Positions 1-7,277 of a stretch of 18,917 bases of DNA are shown here, in pieces. Below the pieces are notes generated by a model, which worked only from the letters and a program-made list of their open reading frames with translations, did no database searches and was not told the origin of the DNA. Source of the stretch: JAVBPB01 sp031549965. Lineage in GTDB: Bacteria; Bacillota; Clostridia; Lachnospirales; Lachnospiraceae. The stretch spans positions 1 through 18,917 of the forward strand of contig JAVBPB010000103.1 of the NCBI GenBank assembly GCA_031549965.1. Direction: 5' to 3'. The first letter of the stretch is position 1. Each line of letters begins with the position of its first letter. The position numbers were made by a program, and so were the translations under genes.

Positions 1-1
1 A

Positions 2-181
2 GCATTAATATATAGTGTAATTCAAACAGCAATTGCAAATGGATTAAAACCTTTTTATTATTTAGAGTATATATTTGAGCAAATACAAGTAATACCAAAG
101 CTTCAGTACAAAGATTTGCTACCATGGTCAGAAAAAATACCAGAAAAATGTAAAAATCCAAAGGCATCACAGGAACAGTAA
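2..181 (+). CDS. tnpC: IS66-family transposase TnpC, C-terminal 59 residues (partial)
   Basis: The frame is open from the first bases of the window to TAA at 179-181. It reads as the typical IS66 transposase tail, with a segment like AIANGLKPFYYLEYIFEQ followed by DLLPWSEKIPEKC. That matches the family pattern of an alternating tyrosine and leucine helix followed by LLPWS and PxxC near the end. This tail lies after the DDE catalytic core, which is outside the window. The gene is cut by the window edge, not necessarily broken in the genome. It is oriented opposite to the neighbouring tnpA and tnpB, so it belongs to a different IS66 copy. The terminator starting at 160 overlaps its last codons. 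Confidence 0.85.
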   Translation, partial: ALIYSVIQTAIANGLKPFYYLEYIFEQIQVIPKLQYKDLLPWSEKIPEKCKNPKASQEQ

Positions 182-210
182 ATTTAGTATACTGTATGTG
201 ATGCCTTTTT
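160..210 (+). terminator. Intrinsic terminator of the IS66 transposase gene
   Basis: A perfect 11-bp stem pairs AAAGGCATCAC (160-170) with GTGATGCCTTT (198-208), and the T run continues to 210. A second stem lies inside the loop, ACAGTA (175-180) with TACTGT (190-195). The hairpin overlaps the end of the coding sequence and its stop codon at 179-181. The A-rich left arm would also allow termination from the other side. Confidence 0.85.
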
Positions 211-215
211 ACTAT

Positions 216-237
216 GCGTTCTTAAGTTGACGCTTAC
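216..237. repeat. IS66 terminal inverted repeat, right end of first copy
   Basis: Read on the minus strand from 237 downwards it begins GTAAGCGTCAACTTAAGAAC. It matches the repeat at 1222-1243 at all but about three positions. The element interior lies below 216. IS66 elements usually duplicate 8 bp of target, so the flank at 238-245 (AAATAAGT) is the predicted duplication. Confidence 0.75.
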
Positions 238-332
238 AAATAAGTTAAATTTTCGTTTCTGCAAAACATCAAAAAATCATTCTGATTAATTAAATTAAAA
301 TCCGAAATTGCACGTATTTGTGATTTTTTCAT
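234..332 (-). pseudogene. Truncated third ORF of the second IS66 copy, interrupted by the first IS66
   Basis: On the minus strand a GGGAGG ribosome binding site precedes an ATG at 330-332 that opens a 32-codon frame starting MKKSQIRAISDF. It stops at TAA (234-236), and that stop lies inside the inverted repeat of the inserted element. So the reading frame continued before the insertion and now ends artificially at the junction. It follows tnpB by about 140 bp in the position where IS66 tnpC, or a small accessory frame ahead of it, is expected. A TATAAT-like -10 lies at 380-385. I cannot recognise the 32 residues themselves as the TnpC N-terminus; the assignment rests on position. Confidence 0.55.
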
Positions 333-471
333 AATAACGCACCTCCCTAAAAAGAGAAATAACCGTATTATCTATCTTCATTATACATTAAAAAAAGGAA
401 AAATAATCGCCAATCAATCGATTTTAGTGTAAAATAAATTGATTTGCTTAAGTTAATGACATTGAGTAAAA

Positions 472-822
472 TCAAGTGTTTTTCCAAACTTCCTGCCGCT
501 TTATTTTTTGCTTTACACCAGGTGCTTTTATTATATTTTCAAAATCAGCTAACGTAATATCCATTGTGCTTTCTCCAGTAGATGCATCTGGCCAAGTAAT
601 ACTTCCTTTTTCTAATCTTTTAAAATGTACCCAAAATCCATTATCCTCCCAAACCAATAATTTAATGCAATTTCTTTGATTATTACAGAAAGCAAATATA
701 ATTTTGTGGGTTGGATCTAGTTGGAAGTTATGCTGTACAATTTCGCATAAACCATTTATATTTTTACGCATGTCAGTTTTTCCACATGCTAAATACACCT
801 TAAAATCTTGATAATTAAACAT
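472..822 (-). CDS. tnpB: IS66-family accessory protein TnpB (Orf2)
   Basis: A 116-residue protein of the usual TnpB length, and intact. The N-terminus carries the family signature YLACGKTDMRKNINGL at about residues 10-25. The middle has FAFCNNQRNCIKLLVWEDNGFW and then FKRLEKGSITWP, matching the conserved CNRRRDRLKIL, DGNGFW and KRLEKGxFxWP pattern of IS66 Orf2. TnpB is needed together with TnpA and TnpC for transposition of IS66 elements; its exact biochemical role is not settled. Its ATG overlaps the end of tnpA by 8 bp, so translation is probably coupled. Downstream, the transposase frame has been cut by another IS66 copy, so this element is unlikely to move by itself. Confidence 0.92.
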   Translation of the reverse strand: MFNYQDFKVYLACGKTDMRKNINGLCEIVQHNFQLDPTHKIIFAFCNNQRNCIKLLVWEDNGFWVHFKRLEKGSITWPDASTGESTMDITLADFENIIKAPGVKQKIKRQEVWKNT

Positions 823-1162
823 TTATTGAATTCACCGCCTTAATCACCTCTGTCAGAAGAGTGATTGAAGTGGTATTTGAAATATGTATTTTACATGCTC
901 CAATTTCAAGTAAAATATCTACTGATTCTACATTTACAGGATTCTGATTCTTATTTTCTTTATTGTAAGCATTGGAATTATCCTTAAGAGATATAAATTT
1001 AACAGTTTTATGCTCCTGCTCATAAATTTTTAACCACTTATAAAAAGTAGAAGAGGAAATTTTATTTTCTTTGCACCAAGTTGTTTTACTTTTTTGACTG
1101 GCTAAAAACTCATGTATCAGAGCTTCTTTTTCAGATTTTGTCTTAGTACGTATTGTCTCCAT
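815..1162 (-). CDS. tnpA: IS66-family accessory protein TnpA (Orf1), helix-turn-helix
   Basis: A 115-residue protein. Its N-terminal half is a helix-turn-helix of the transposase/Orf1 type: a basic helix, then WCKENKISSSTFYKWLKIYEQ, in which the FYKW motif marks the recognition helix. The C-terminal half is variable, as usual for IS66 TnpA. I chose the ATG at 1160-1162 over the in-frame ATG five codons upstream, because the Shine-Dalgarno GGAGG lies between the two and is 8 nt before the downstream one. The 3' end overlaps tnpB by 8 bp. It probably binds the element's ends (inference from the family). Confidence 0.88.
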   Translation of the reverse strand: METIRTKTKSEKEALIHEFLASQKSKTTWCKENKISSSTFYKWLKIYEQEHKTVKFISLKDNSNAYNKENKNQNPVNVESVDILLEIGACKIHISNTTSITLLTEVIKAVNSINV

Positions 1163-1220
1163 ATATGCTACCTCCATATTTATTTAAAGATAGTATAGTA
1201 CAAATGGTACATAAGTTATA

Positions 1221-1243
1221 GGCGTGCTTGAGTTGACGGTTAC
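1221..1243. repeat. IS66 terminal inverted repeat, left end of second copy
   Basis: Read on the minus strand from 1243 it begins GTAACCGTCAACTCAAGCAC, nearly the same as the end at 216-237. It lies about 60-80 bp upstream of the tnpA start, where the left end of an IS66 element belongs. The flank to its right at 1244-1251 (ATAACACC) is the expected 8-bp target duplication, but the partner copy would lie outside the window. Confidence 0.78.
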
Positions 1244-1331
1244 ATAACACCTATCATCTTCTGCTAGAATTACTGTATCTACGTGGTTTAAAGCATTAGA
1301 CATCAACAGAATATATTTCAGATGGATTTCG
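1244..1331. other. Short non-coding gap between IS66 end and operon terminator
   Basis: This 88-bp stretch shows no promoter or ribosome binding site that I can defend. It is open in one minus-strand frame, which runs on into the IS66 end, and partly open in one plus-strand frame. It could be a remnant of the sequence into which the IS66 inserted. Confidence 0.35.
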
Positions 1332-1366
1332 AAAAAAGAAACACTATTAACTTAAGTGTTTCTTTT
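1332..1366 (-). terminator. Intrinsic terminator at the end of the dnd-mrr transcript
   Basis: A perfect 12-bp stem, AAAAGAAACACT on the minus strand pairing with AGTGTTTCTTTT (1355-1366 with 1334-1345), has a 9-nt loop. It is followed on the minus strand by an uninterrupted T run that reaches 1332. It lies about 25 bp after the mrr stop codon and closes the long minus-strand gene run. Confidence 0.85.
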
Positions 1367-1392
1367 CACAGCCTTACAACTAATTAATTTAA

Positions 1393-2208
1393 CTAATCAA
1401 AATACGATGTATCTATCTTATAAATCTTAATACTTTGTTCGCAAACCACCCCGACCTCATACTTAACCATAAGTTTTGTTAGCATTTTACCGTCAATCAA
1501 TTTTATGTTCTTTTGCTGCTGAGTCACAACATATTGTATACACTCTTTAGTAAAACCTGAAGTTGTAATAAATACACCTTTCTGTATATTTTGCATTGCA
1601 CCAACAAAAGCTTGCAATTCTGGTCGACCAACTTTATTTTTAGAGCCATATCTTTTTGCTTGAAGATATATTAAATCTAAGCCTAATTTATCTTCATTTA
1701 TTATTCCATCAATTCCACTATCATGCGAACCGCCCACAACAACCCCAGAATAATCATCATATCCATATCCCATTTTTAATAATAGTTCTACCACAAGATT
1801 TTCAAAAAAAGATGGTGTCCTATTCAGTATATTATCCAACATTAAGGAATATATTCCATTAAGATGTTCCTCATAAAAATCTTGGATCTTTTCTTCGGGT
1901 AATCTTTCATTATCTGCATCTTTCTTTTTATTTTCTAATTGCTCTGTATTCCCTTTTTCCGTCAACAGAAGTGCATATACAGGCTTTTTTTCAATATAAG
2001 AAGCAATTTTAAAATATTTGATTGGATTAGCGGTTGGAAAATCCAGACCATAACAATGCCTTCTAATTATACCATTAACAACATACTGCGGCTTTTTTGC
2101 TGGAAAATCATATAAATTTCTTTTTACTATTTCTTCATATGATCTTTTACTTGTTAAACCATTTGGATATTCACTTAATACCTCTTTTAGTGCATCAACA
2201 ATAGTCAT
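1393..2208 (-). CDS. mrr: Mrr-type restriction endonuclease with N-terminal winged-helix domain
   Basis: A 271-residue protein in two parts. Residues 1-80 resemble the winged-helix (Mrr N-terminal or HARE-HTH-like) domain that reads DNA, with KRSYEEIVKRNLYDFPAKKPQYVVNGIIRRH. Residues 130-255 form a PD-(D/E)XK Mrr catalytic domain. FFENLVVELLLKMGYGYDD supplies the helical Glu (E136 or E141), GGSHDSGIDGII the Asp (D167), and LIYLQAKRY the QxK pair (Q183, K185). FVGAMQ and GVFITTSGFTKEC are the usual following blocks. All catalytic positions are present, so it should be active. The gene starts 20 bp after dndA with a GGAGA ribosome binding site and is the last gene before the terminator. Mrr proteins are often modification-dependent (type IV), but one cutting phosphorothioate DNA here would be self-destructive. 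It more likely attacks unmodified or otherwise modified foreign DNA alongside DptFGH (inference). Confidence 0.85.
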   Translation of the reverse strand: MTIVDALKEVLSEYPNGLTSKRSYEEIVKRNLYDFPAKKPQYVVNGIIRRHCYGLDFPTANPIKYFKIASYIEKKPVYALLLTEKGNTEQLENKKKDADNERLPEEKIQDFYEEHLNGIYSLMLDNILNRTPSFFENLVVELLLKMGYGYDDYSGVVVGGSHDSGIDGIINEDKLGLDLIYLQAKRYGSKNKVGRPELQAFVGAMQNIQKGVFITTSGFTKECIQYVVTQQQKNIKLIDGKMLTKLMVKYEVGVVCEQSIKIYKIDTSYFD

Positions 2209-2228
2209 ATTTTATCTCCATTCAATAT

Positions 2229-3380
2229 TTAAAAAACTAATCCTCTTGCCACAGTTAACAGTTCTTCAAAATTTATTTTAAATTCTTCAATACTTGTATC
2301 TTTACCCCAGCTAATTCTAATTGCATTTTCAATCTGTTCCTGTTTTATTCCCATTGCGGATAATACAAAACTCGGAGCATATTCTTGTGAATTACAAGCT
2401 GAACCGTTAGAAACTCCACAGTAATGTTTGGTAGACAGCATAAGTGCTTCAGATGACACATGCGTAAGACTTACGTTCAATGTGTTAGGAATAATATAAA
2501 CTAATTCCCCATTGATTTTGTAATCCAATCCAGACTGTTCAAGCAAACTGAGTGCAATTTTTCTGATTTCAGTATATTTTAACATGTTTTCACAGTGTTC
2601 TTCCATAGCTAATCTGCATGCCTCACCCATACCGGCTACCAATGCAACTGGTACTGTGCCTGGTCTAATTCCATGCTCTTGTCCTCCGCCAAACATTATC
2701 CCCTTAATTGGTGGTAATTTGTATCTTCTCTTTTTTAAAACCAAGGCTCCTATTCCTTGAGGACCATATAATTTATGCGCGCTAAAAGAAAGCATATCGT
2801 ATTTTAAATTTCTTAGTTCCTCTATTAATTTTCCACAGCTTTGTGTTGCATCAATATGAAAATATATCCCTAGTTCTGCAAGTCTTTCACCAATTTCTTT
2901 TACTGGCTGAATTACACCAGTTTCATTATTAACATGCATGATGCTAACCAGCAGAGTATCATCTCTTATCTTGTTTATTATATCGTCATATAAAACTCTT
3001 CCACTCAAATCTGGCGAAACATATTCTACCTCAAACCCTTCATTTGCAAGATATTTTGCTGATTGAAGAACTGCTTTATGTTCAATTGACGAAGTAATAA
3101 TATGCTTTTTCCCATTTTCAACTCCATAATCCTTAAGTCCTCTGACAGCAATATTATTACTCTCTGTTGCACCACTTGTGAAAAAGACTTCATCTTTTTT
3201 TATATCCAGCATCTCTGCTACTTTTTGCCTTGCTTCTTCTACAATCCTTCTTGCACTATCACCATAATCATGCGTTCTGCTATCAGCGTTGCCATAGTTA
3301 TTTCTATAAACATCAACCATTACTTCAAGTACTCTCTCATCAATTGGTGATGTCGCATTATAATCTAAGTAAATTCCCAT
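2229..3380 (-). CDS. dndA: Cysteine desulfurase DndA (IscS/NifS family) of the phosphorothioation system
   Basis: A 383-residue class V aminotransferase-fold PLP enzyme of typical length. It strips sulfur from L-cysteine, giving alanine and an enzyme persulfide used for DNA phosphorothioation. Visible residues are the N-terminal YLDYNATSP, the PLP-stacking histidine in SSIEHK (H101), the PLP-contacting aspartate in HIDATQSCGK (D177), the Schiff-base lysine in FSAHKLYGP (K203) and the catalytic cysteine in SNGSACNS (C329). Its Shine-Dalgarno AAGGAG is formed by the last two codons of dndE, with only 2 bp between the dndE stop and this ATG, so the genes are translationally linked. In Streptomyces dndA is transcribed divergently from dndBCDE; here it is the distal gene of the same run. 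A general IscS would look alike, and position decides the DndA call. Confidence 0.9.
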   Translation of the reverse strand: MGIYLDYNATSPIDERVLEVMVDVYRNNYGNADSRTHDYGDSARRIVEEARQKVAEMLDIKKDEVFFTSGATESNNIAVRGLKDYGVENGKKHIITSSIEHKAVLQSAKYLANEGFEVEYVSPDLSGRVLYDDIINKIRDDTLLVSIMHVNNETGVIQPVKEIGERLAELGIYFHIDATQSCGKLIEELRNLKYDMLSFSAHKLYGPQGIGALVLKKRRYKLPPIKGIMFGGGQEHGIRPGTVPVALVAGMGEACRLAMEEHCENMLKYTEIRKIALSLLEQSGLDYKINGELVYIIPNTLNVSLTHVSSEALMLSTKHYCGVSNGSACNSQEYAPSFVLSAMGIKQEQIENAIRISWGKDTSIEEFKINFEELLTVARGLVF

Positions 3381-3382
3381 GA

Positions 3383-3763
3383 TTACTCCTTAATTGCTAA
3401 ATCTAACAAATCATCAATGTTTTTTAAAAAATTTGTTCCACTTAGATAGGAGATACCTCTTTCCAAATGCAACTTAAAATATTTCGATAATGTATCTTCA
3501 TCAATAGATAAATTTTTATCTCGACACCATTCAATTATTAATGCTTCATATAAATCACTATATTCTCCACCAAATGTATACCACGACATTTCTACATTAC
3601 TATCCGAATTAATAGTTATGTCTGTTGGAACAGTATTTTCACCTAACGAATAACAAAACGCCCATCTACACAAAACATTCCAATTCTTTATTCCGGTTTT
3701 TCCCTTTAGTCTTGAAAGTTTTTCTTTCCCCTGACTAGATAATTTTATTTGTTTTACGATCAT
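3383..3763 (-). CDS. dndE: DNA sulfur modification protein DndE
   Basis: A 126-residue protein matching DndE throughout. The N-terminal strand ends in LSSQGKEKLSRLKGKTGIKNWNVLCRWAF (about residues 8-36). It is followed by SDSNVEMSWYTFGGEYSDLYEALI (53-76) and the C-terminal FKLHLERGISYL (96-107). DndE is a small helical protein of the modification complex, reported to bind nicked DNA. It is required for sulfur insertion in vivo. The ATG overlaps the dndD stop by 4 bp (ATGA), and its last two codons double as the ribosome binding site of dndA. It is slightly long for the family but has no sign of damage. Confidence 0.93.
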   Translation of the reverse strand: MIVKQIKLSSQGKEKLSRLKGKTGIKNWNVLCRWAFCYSLGENTVPTDITINSDSNVEMSWYTFGGEYSDLYEALIIEWCRDKNLSIDEDTLSKYFKLHLERGISYLSGTNFLKNIDDLLDLAIKE

Positions 3764-5712
3764 ATCATTCCCTCCACAAAATAACCCGAATGAATCGATG
3801 TAGATTTACTATCGTCATTGTATTCAAGTGTGAACTCATCACCAACATCATCCTTCATCATTTCATAATATCGTCTATCTATTTCCGAGTCAGTTGATAA
3901 AATAATCGTCTGATCACTTGCATTAGGAAAATATGTGCTAATAATAGTCGTTCGATGGCTTGAATCTAGACGTGACAGCGGAGTATCTACAATAACAGGC
4001 AACTTCTTTTTGGAACATATCGCTAATGCCCACAATAATGAAATCACCATAAGCTGTTTTTCTCCTGCTGATAATGATGCTTTTGGTACTTCGTCTCCGT
4101 CAGTGCTCAAATAAATTATATCTAAAGTTACTGGATCCATGATAATTTTATCTATCAAGTTTTTCTTGTTCGCCAATTTTTTATAACATTGGGTCATAGT
4201 TTCAGCAACAACACCTGTTTTCTGCTTTTGTAATCTGATTTTATATTCGTCCAAAATATCAGTGGCAATTCTTGTGTATTTTAATATTCGATCACTATCA
4301 TCATTAAGCTCAACCTTTTTAAGATAAGCTTCTATTCGCTTTGTGAATTCTGAATTTGCTGTAATAGCCTGTCCATTAAGTGTGCTTCTATTATTTAGCG
4401 CCGTATTCATTTCAACTTCAAGTTCTATAAGCTCCTGCTCTAAGGTTTTTATTCTCTTATATATTCTTGTTATTGCCTTTTCATCAATATCAACTGACAA
4501 ATAACTGTCTATTTGGTCTGCTTCCTCTCTGTTTTTTTCCATAGATGTTTTATGCTGTTTTACTTCCTTAAATTTATTCTCAAGTCGACTATTCAACAAA
4601 GTATTTAATTGGTATAAAGAAGTATCCGGCAGATTGAATATCATTTCAGTTTTATCTTTATCAGATTGAGATTCCATATATGTGACAAATGCTTTTGCTC
4701 CATCTAATGCAACCTTATTATTCTGTGCAAATCCAGATAACATATCTTGCATCTTAGATATAGCTAATTGCATCACCTTTTTCTCATGTTCAGTTATAGC
4801 CTGCTTGTGAATTCTTTGCAAAATATTTTTCACTAAAAATAAAGGCAACTCGGAAGCTGCATCATTGATTAGTGTTTCTTTATTCTGCTCAATCCTTGAA
4901 GTTAGTAATGCTCTCTTATTAAATAACTCTTGTCTTTGTGCAACTATATCTCCACCTTTGGCAACATACTCCAAATTAGCTTGTTCAAGTTTCCTTTTTG
5001 TATCATCAATTTTTTTCTCTAAATCTAGAATTTTCTCATCTGCTGCTACAAGCGTAGCCGATGTAATATCTCGCTTTTCACGTAAAATTTCTATTTCTTT
5101 TAGTTCTAAATTGCTTTGATTATTTTTTGTAATTCTAGAAATGATTCTATTGATATCTCCTTCTAACATATCTAATACTGAGATTCCAAGTAAGGCTTTA
5201 ATAGACTCTTTCATATGAGAATTTGTATTTTCTACTGCTAGTTCCGCTATTTTTTCACCATCAAAAAAGAAGAAGTTTGACAATCCACTCGGTAAAATAT
5301 TTTCAATAAACATTGACCAATTTTCTGTTAAAAAATTATTCAATTCTCCTTCTTTGTATACTTGAATCTTTTCTGCTGTTCTTTTTCCACTTGCTGACCA
5401 TTCTCTACAAACCCTATAAGACTCTTTTACAGTAGTATCCATTACAAAATGAAGTTCAACGTATGAAGTTAATGTTTCATCTGACTTATTAACAAAAGCC
5501 CGTAAATACTGACCATATGATTTATACTTGCTTTCATTATACGCAAAAGAATTTGCACCATATAAAGCAAGCAATACAGCTTCTAAAAAGGTTGTTTTTC
5601 CTCTACCATTTAAACCGCCAATTAAAACGACTGGTTTATCTGATTTAAATTCAAATATATTTGTTCCTGCATATACTCCAAAATTATGCAAAATTAGTTT
5701 CCTAATTATCAT
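3760..5712 (-). CDS. dndD: DndD, SMC-like ATPase of the DNA phosphorothioation complex
   Basis: A 650-residue protein with the split ABC ATPase layout of SMC/Rad50 proteins. The N-terminal Walker A is GGLNGRGKTT (residues 32-41). About 340 residues of mainly charged, heptad-like coiled coil follow (roughly 180-515), rich in Glu, Lys and Leu. The ABC signature LSAGEKQ lies at 547-553 and Walker B VIVDTPLSRLD ends with the D-loop at about 574-583. No CxxC zinc hook is present in the coiled coil, unlike Rad50. In the Dnd pathway DndD is thought to use ATP to nick or reshape DNA for sulfur insertion with DndC and DndE. It overlaps dndC and dndE by 4 bp each, as expected for subunits made together. 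Confidence 0.94.
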   Translation of the reverse strand: MIIRKLILHNFGVYAGTNIFEFKSDKPVVLIGGLNGRGKTTFLEAVLLALYGANSFAYNESKYKSYGQYLRAFVNKSDETLTSYVELHFVMDTTVKESYRVCREWSASGKRTAEKIQVYKEGELNNFLTENWSMFIENILPSGLSNFFFFDGEKIAELAVENTNSHMKESIKALLGISVLDMLEGDINRIISRITKNNQSNLELKEIEILREKRDITSATLVAADEKILDLEKKIDDTKRKLEQANLEYVAKGGDIVAQRQELFNKRALLTSRIEQNKETLINDAASELPLFLVKNILQRIHKQAITEHEKKVMQLAISKMQDMLSGFAQNNKVALDGAKAFVTYMESQSDKDKTEMIFNLPDTSLYQLNTLLNSRLENKFKEVKQHKTSMEKNREEADQIDSYLSVDIDEKAITRIYKRIKTLEQELIELEVEMNTALNNRSTLNGQAITANSEFTKRIEAYLKKVELNDDSDRILKYTRIATDILDEYKIRLQKQKTGVVAETMTQCYKKLANKKNLIDKIIMDPVTLDIIYLSTDGDEVPKASLSAGEKQLMVISLLWALAICSKKKLPVIVDTPLSRLDSSHRTTIISTYFPNASDQTIILSTDSEIDRRYYEMMKDDVGDEFTLEYNDDSKSTSIHSGYFVEGMI

Positions 5713-7268
5713 GTGTTATCAGCCTCTTCTGGTACATCTTCAAATTCCTCACCCTCATTATAAACATGGACAAAGAATTTTTCGTTATATTTTCCACCCA
5801 GATCTTTCTTACGTTCTAATTGTTCTCTATAATACTGGGTTGCATCTGGTTCATTCTGATAAAAAGTGTTTTTTATACACTTTTCCAATGAGTCCAAAAT
5901 ACCCTTTCTTTGATTCATGCTATTTGCATGATTTTCTGTATCAATCAATGTATACAGCATCTCAAAAGCAAGTTCTTCTTCCTTATGTAACTCTATACAT
6001 ACATCCTTTAAAATATCCCATTCGTCTTTTCCAAAGGTTTCACTTCTAAACCAATCCGGATCATCAAATGGCATCCCCATTGCTTCTTCGTATATTCTCG
6101 GAAGAGAATCATCAAATTCATGCTTTTCATTAACCCATATTCTTCTGATATTTCTAAGTTCAGGAATGGTTATTAACTCCAAATGTTCAAATTCTTCTGG
6201 TCCGCTTTTATTAATTTCTACCTGCATTAATAACAGTTTTTTTAACCATTGCTCCCGGATATCCTTTTTATATGGACCATGATGTAACTGTTCATAACTT
6301 CCTTGCAAATAGCCACCCATTTTTCTGAAACTTCTTCTTCCTCTGTCGTTTTCTTCATCTCCAAATTCATTTCTAAATTCCAACAAAGGTGTCATCCACG
6401 CTTTTTCATCATCATTAGCTATCATTGCCTCCATGGATTTGTCCTTTTCAACCATTGTGCATACCCAACAACCAAATCTACTTTTACCACAGCTAGGAAG
6501 ATTTTTTTCTACCATCATTGGGCACTCGCCATCAGCTGTTGCTCCACGGTATAGAGTAAGTAATTCATTGTTTGAATAACCCCATGGATTCTTGTACTGC
6601 ATTAAGAAAATCCATACATCATTATCATTCCAATCCTCTAACGGAGAAAACACAAGTTCATTAACATTTGAAGCATTTGGACTCAATAGTTCTCTTACTC
6701 TTCTTTTTTCATAATATGCCATTGTTTTAGCTCGGTTTGTGCTTTCAGCTTTTCTGGTACCCAAAACAAGAATAATTTCACCATGCTCAGCAATTTTATC
6801 CTTTATAAACTTATTCACTGGCTGTATCTTTAATCGATCTGTACACCATCTTAATTTCTTTCTAGGGAATGGGTATCCTCTTCCAAGAAAATTAACCCAA
6901 AATGTATTATTCTCATCAGGAGTTAAGCAGTGCATTACAAATGGTAAATCATGCTCGTCGGCTGATTCCTGCATGATCTTTAATGAATTCTGCGCCCATT
7001 TTGAAATTACTGGTGACTCAACTAGTGTATCTGTATTAATAATATGTACTGTCTTTGTTAAATTTTCCCTTGGCATTCGCTCTAATGCCAACCATACTAA
7101 TTGTAATGTTGCAGTACTATCTTTTCCCCCTGAATATCCAATAACCCAAGGAATATCATCTGCCATGTACAAATTCTGCACTATCTCAATTAATCCTTCA
7201 ATTTTTTCCTTAGTAATTGTAACGCCCTGTTTATTAGCTTCACAACTGACACACGCTTTTTCAGCCAT
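5709..7268 (-). CDS. dndC: DndC, Fe-S ATP-pyrophosphatase (PAPS reductase-like) of DNA sulfur modification
   Basis: A 519-residue protein of the adenine-nucleotide alpha-hydrolase/PAPS reductase superfamily. The PP-loop is YSGGKDST (residues 45-52). RWCTDRLK (140-147) and VLGTRKAES (168-176) are the next conserved blocks. A four-cysteine set C249, C260, C267, C270 (in ECP, LPSCG and FGCWVC) fits the [4Fe-4S] cluster site known in DndC. It is thought to activate the DNA phosphate with ATP and receive sulfur from DndA. The start is supported by AGGAG 6 nt upstream of the ATG. The gene lies 9 bp after dndB and overlaps dndD by 4 bp. An extra CxxC pair at C6 and C9, close to the N-terminus, is not part of the cluster motif. 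Confidence 0.94.
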   Translation of the reverse strand: MAEKACVSCEANKQGVTITKEKIEGLIEIVQNLYMADDIPWVIGYSGGKDSTATLQLVWLALERMPRENLTKTVHIINTDTLVESPVISKWAQNSLKIMQESADEHDLPFVMHCLTPDENNTFWVNFLGRGYPFPRKKLRWCTDRLKIQPVNKFIKDKIAEHGEIILVLGTRKAESTNRAKTMAYYEKRRVRELLSPNASNVNELVFSPLEDWNDNDVWIFLMQYKNPWGYSNNELLTLYRGATADGECPMMVEKNLPSCGKSRFGCWVCTMVEKDKSMEAMIANDDEKAWMTPLLEFRNEFGDEENDRGRRSFRKMGGYLQGSYEQLHHGPYKKDIREQWLKKLLLMQVEINKSGPEEFEHLELITIPELRNIRRIWVNEKHEFDDSLPRIYEEAMGMPFDDPDWFRSETFGKDEWDILKDVCIELHKEEELAFEMLYTLIDTENHANSMNQRKGILDSLEKCIKNTFYQNEPDATQYYREQLERKKDLGGKYNEKFFVHVYNEGEEFEDVPEEADNT

Positions 7269-7277
7269 AATTATCTC

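Larger units (their letters stand above)
1..237 (+). mobile_element. Right end of an IS66-family element (first copy, cut by window edge)
   Basis: This block holds the last 59 codons of an IS66 transposase, a terminator overlapping its stop codon, and an inverted repeat ending at 237. The repeat, read inward on the minus strand from 237, starts GTAAGCGTCAACTTAAGAAC, the GTAAGCG-type end expected of IS66 elements. A closely similar end lies at 1221-1243. The element's interior lies to the left, outside the window. It appears to have inserted into the second IS66 copy, because the sequence to its right resumes that element's truncated third reading frame. Confidence 0.8.
238..1243 (-). mobile_element. 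IS66-family element, second copy (left part with tnpA and tnpB), interrupted
   Basis: It is bounded on the right by an inverted repeat ending at 1243 and contains tnpA, tnpB and the start of a third frame, all on the minus strand in the order usual for IS66. The left boundary at 237/238 is where the other IS66 copy has inserted. The rest of this element, including its transposase, should lie beyond the left edge of the window if it survives. Confidence 0.75.

Noticed and set aside
1334..1366. Inverted repeat after mrr considered as an operator
   Set aside because: A 12-bp perfect stem followed by a T run on the minus strand, right after the last gene, is explained by an intrinsic terminator.
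5528..6049. Plus-strand reading frame of 173 codons across the dndC-dndD junction
   Set aside because: It is antisense to two genes with clear catalytic motifs and shows no protein-family features.
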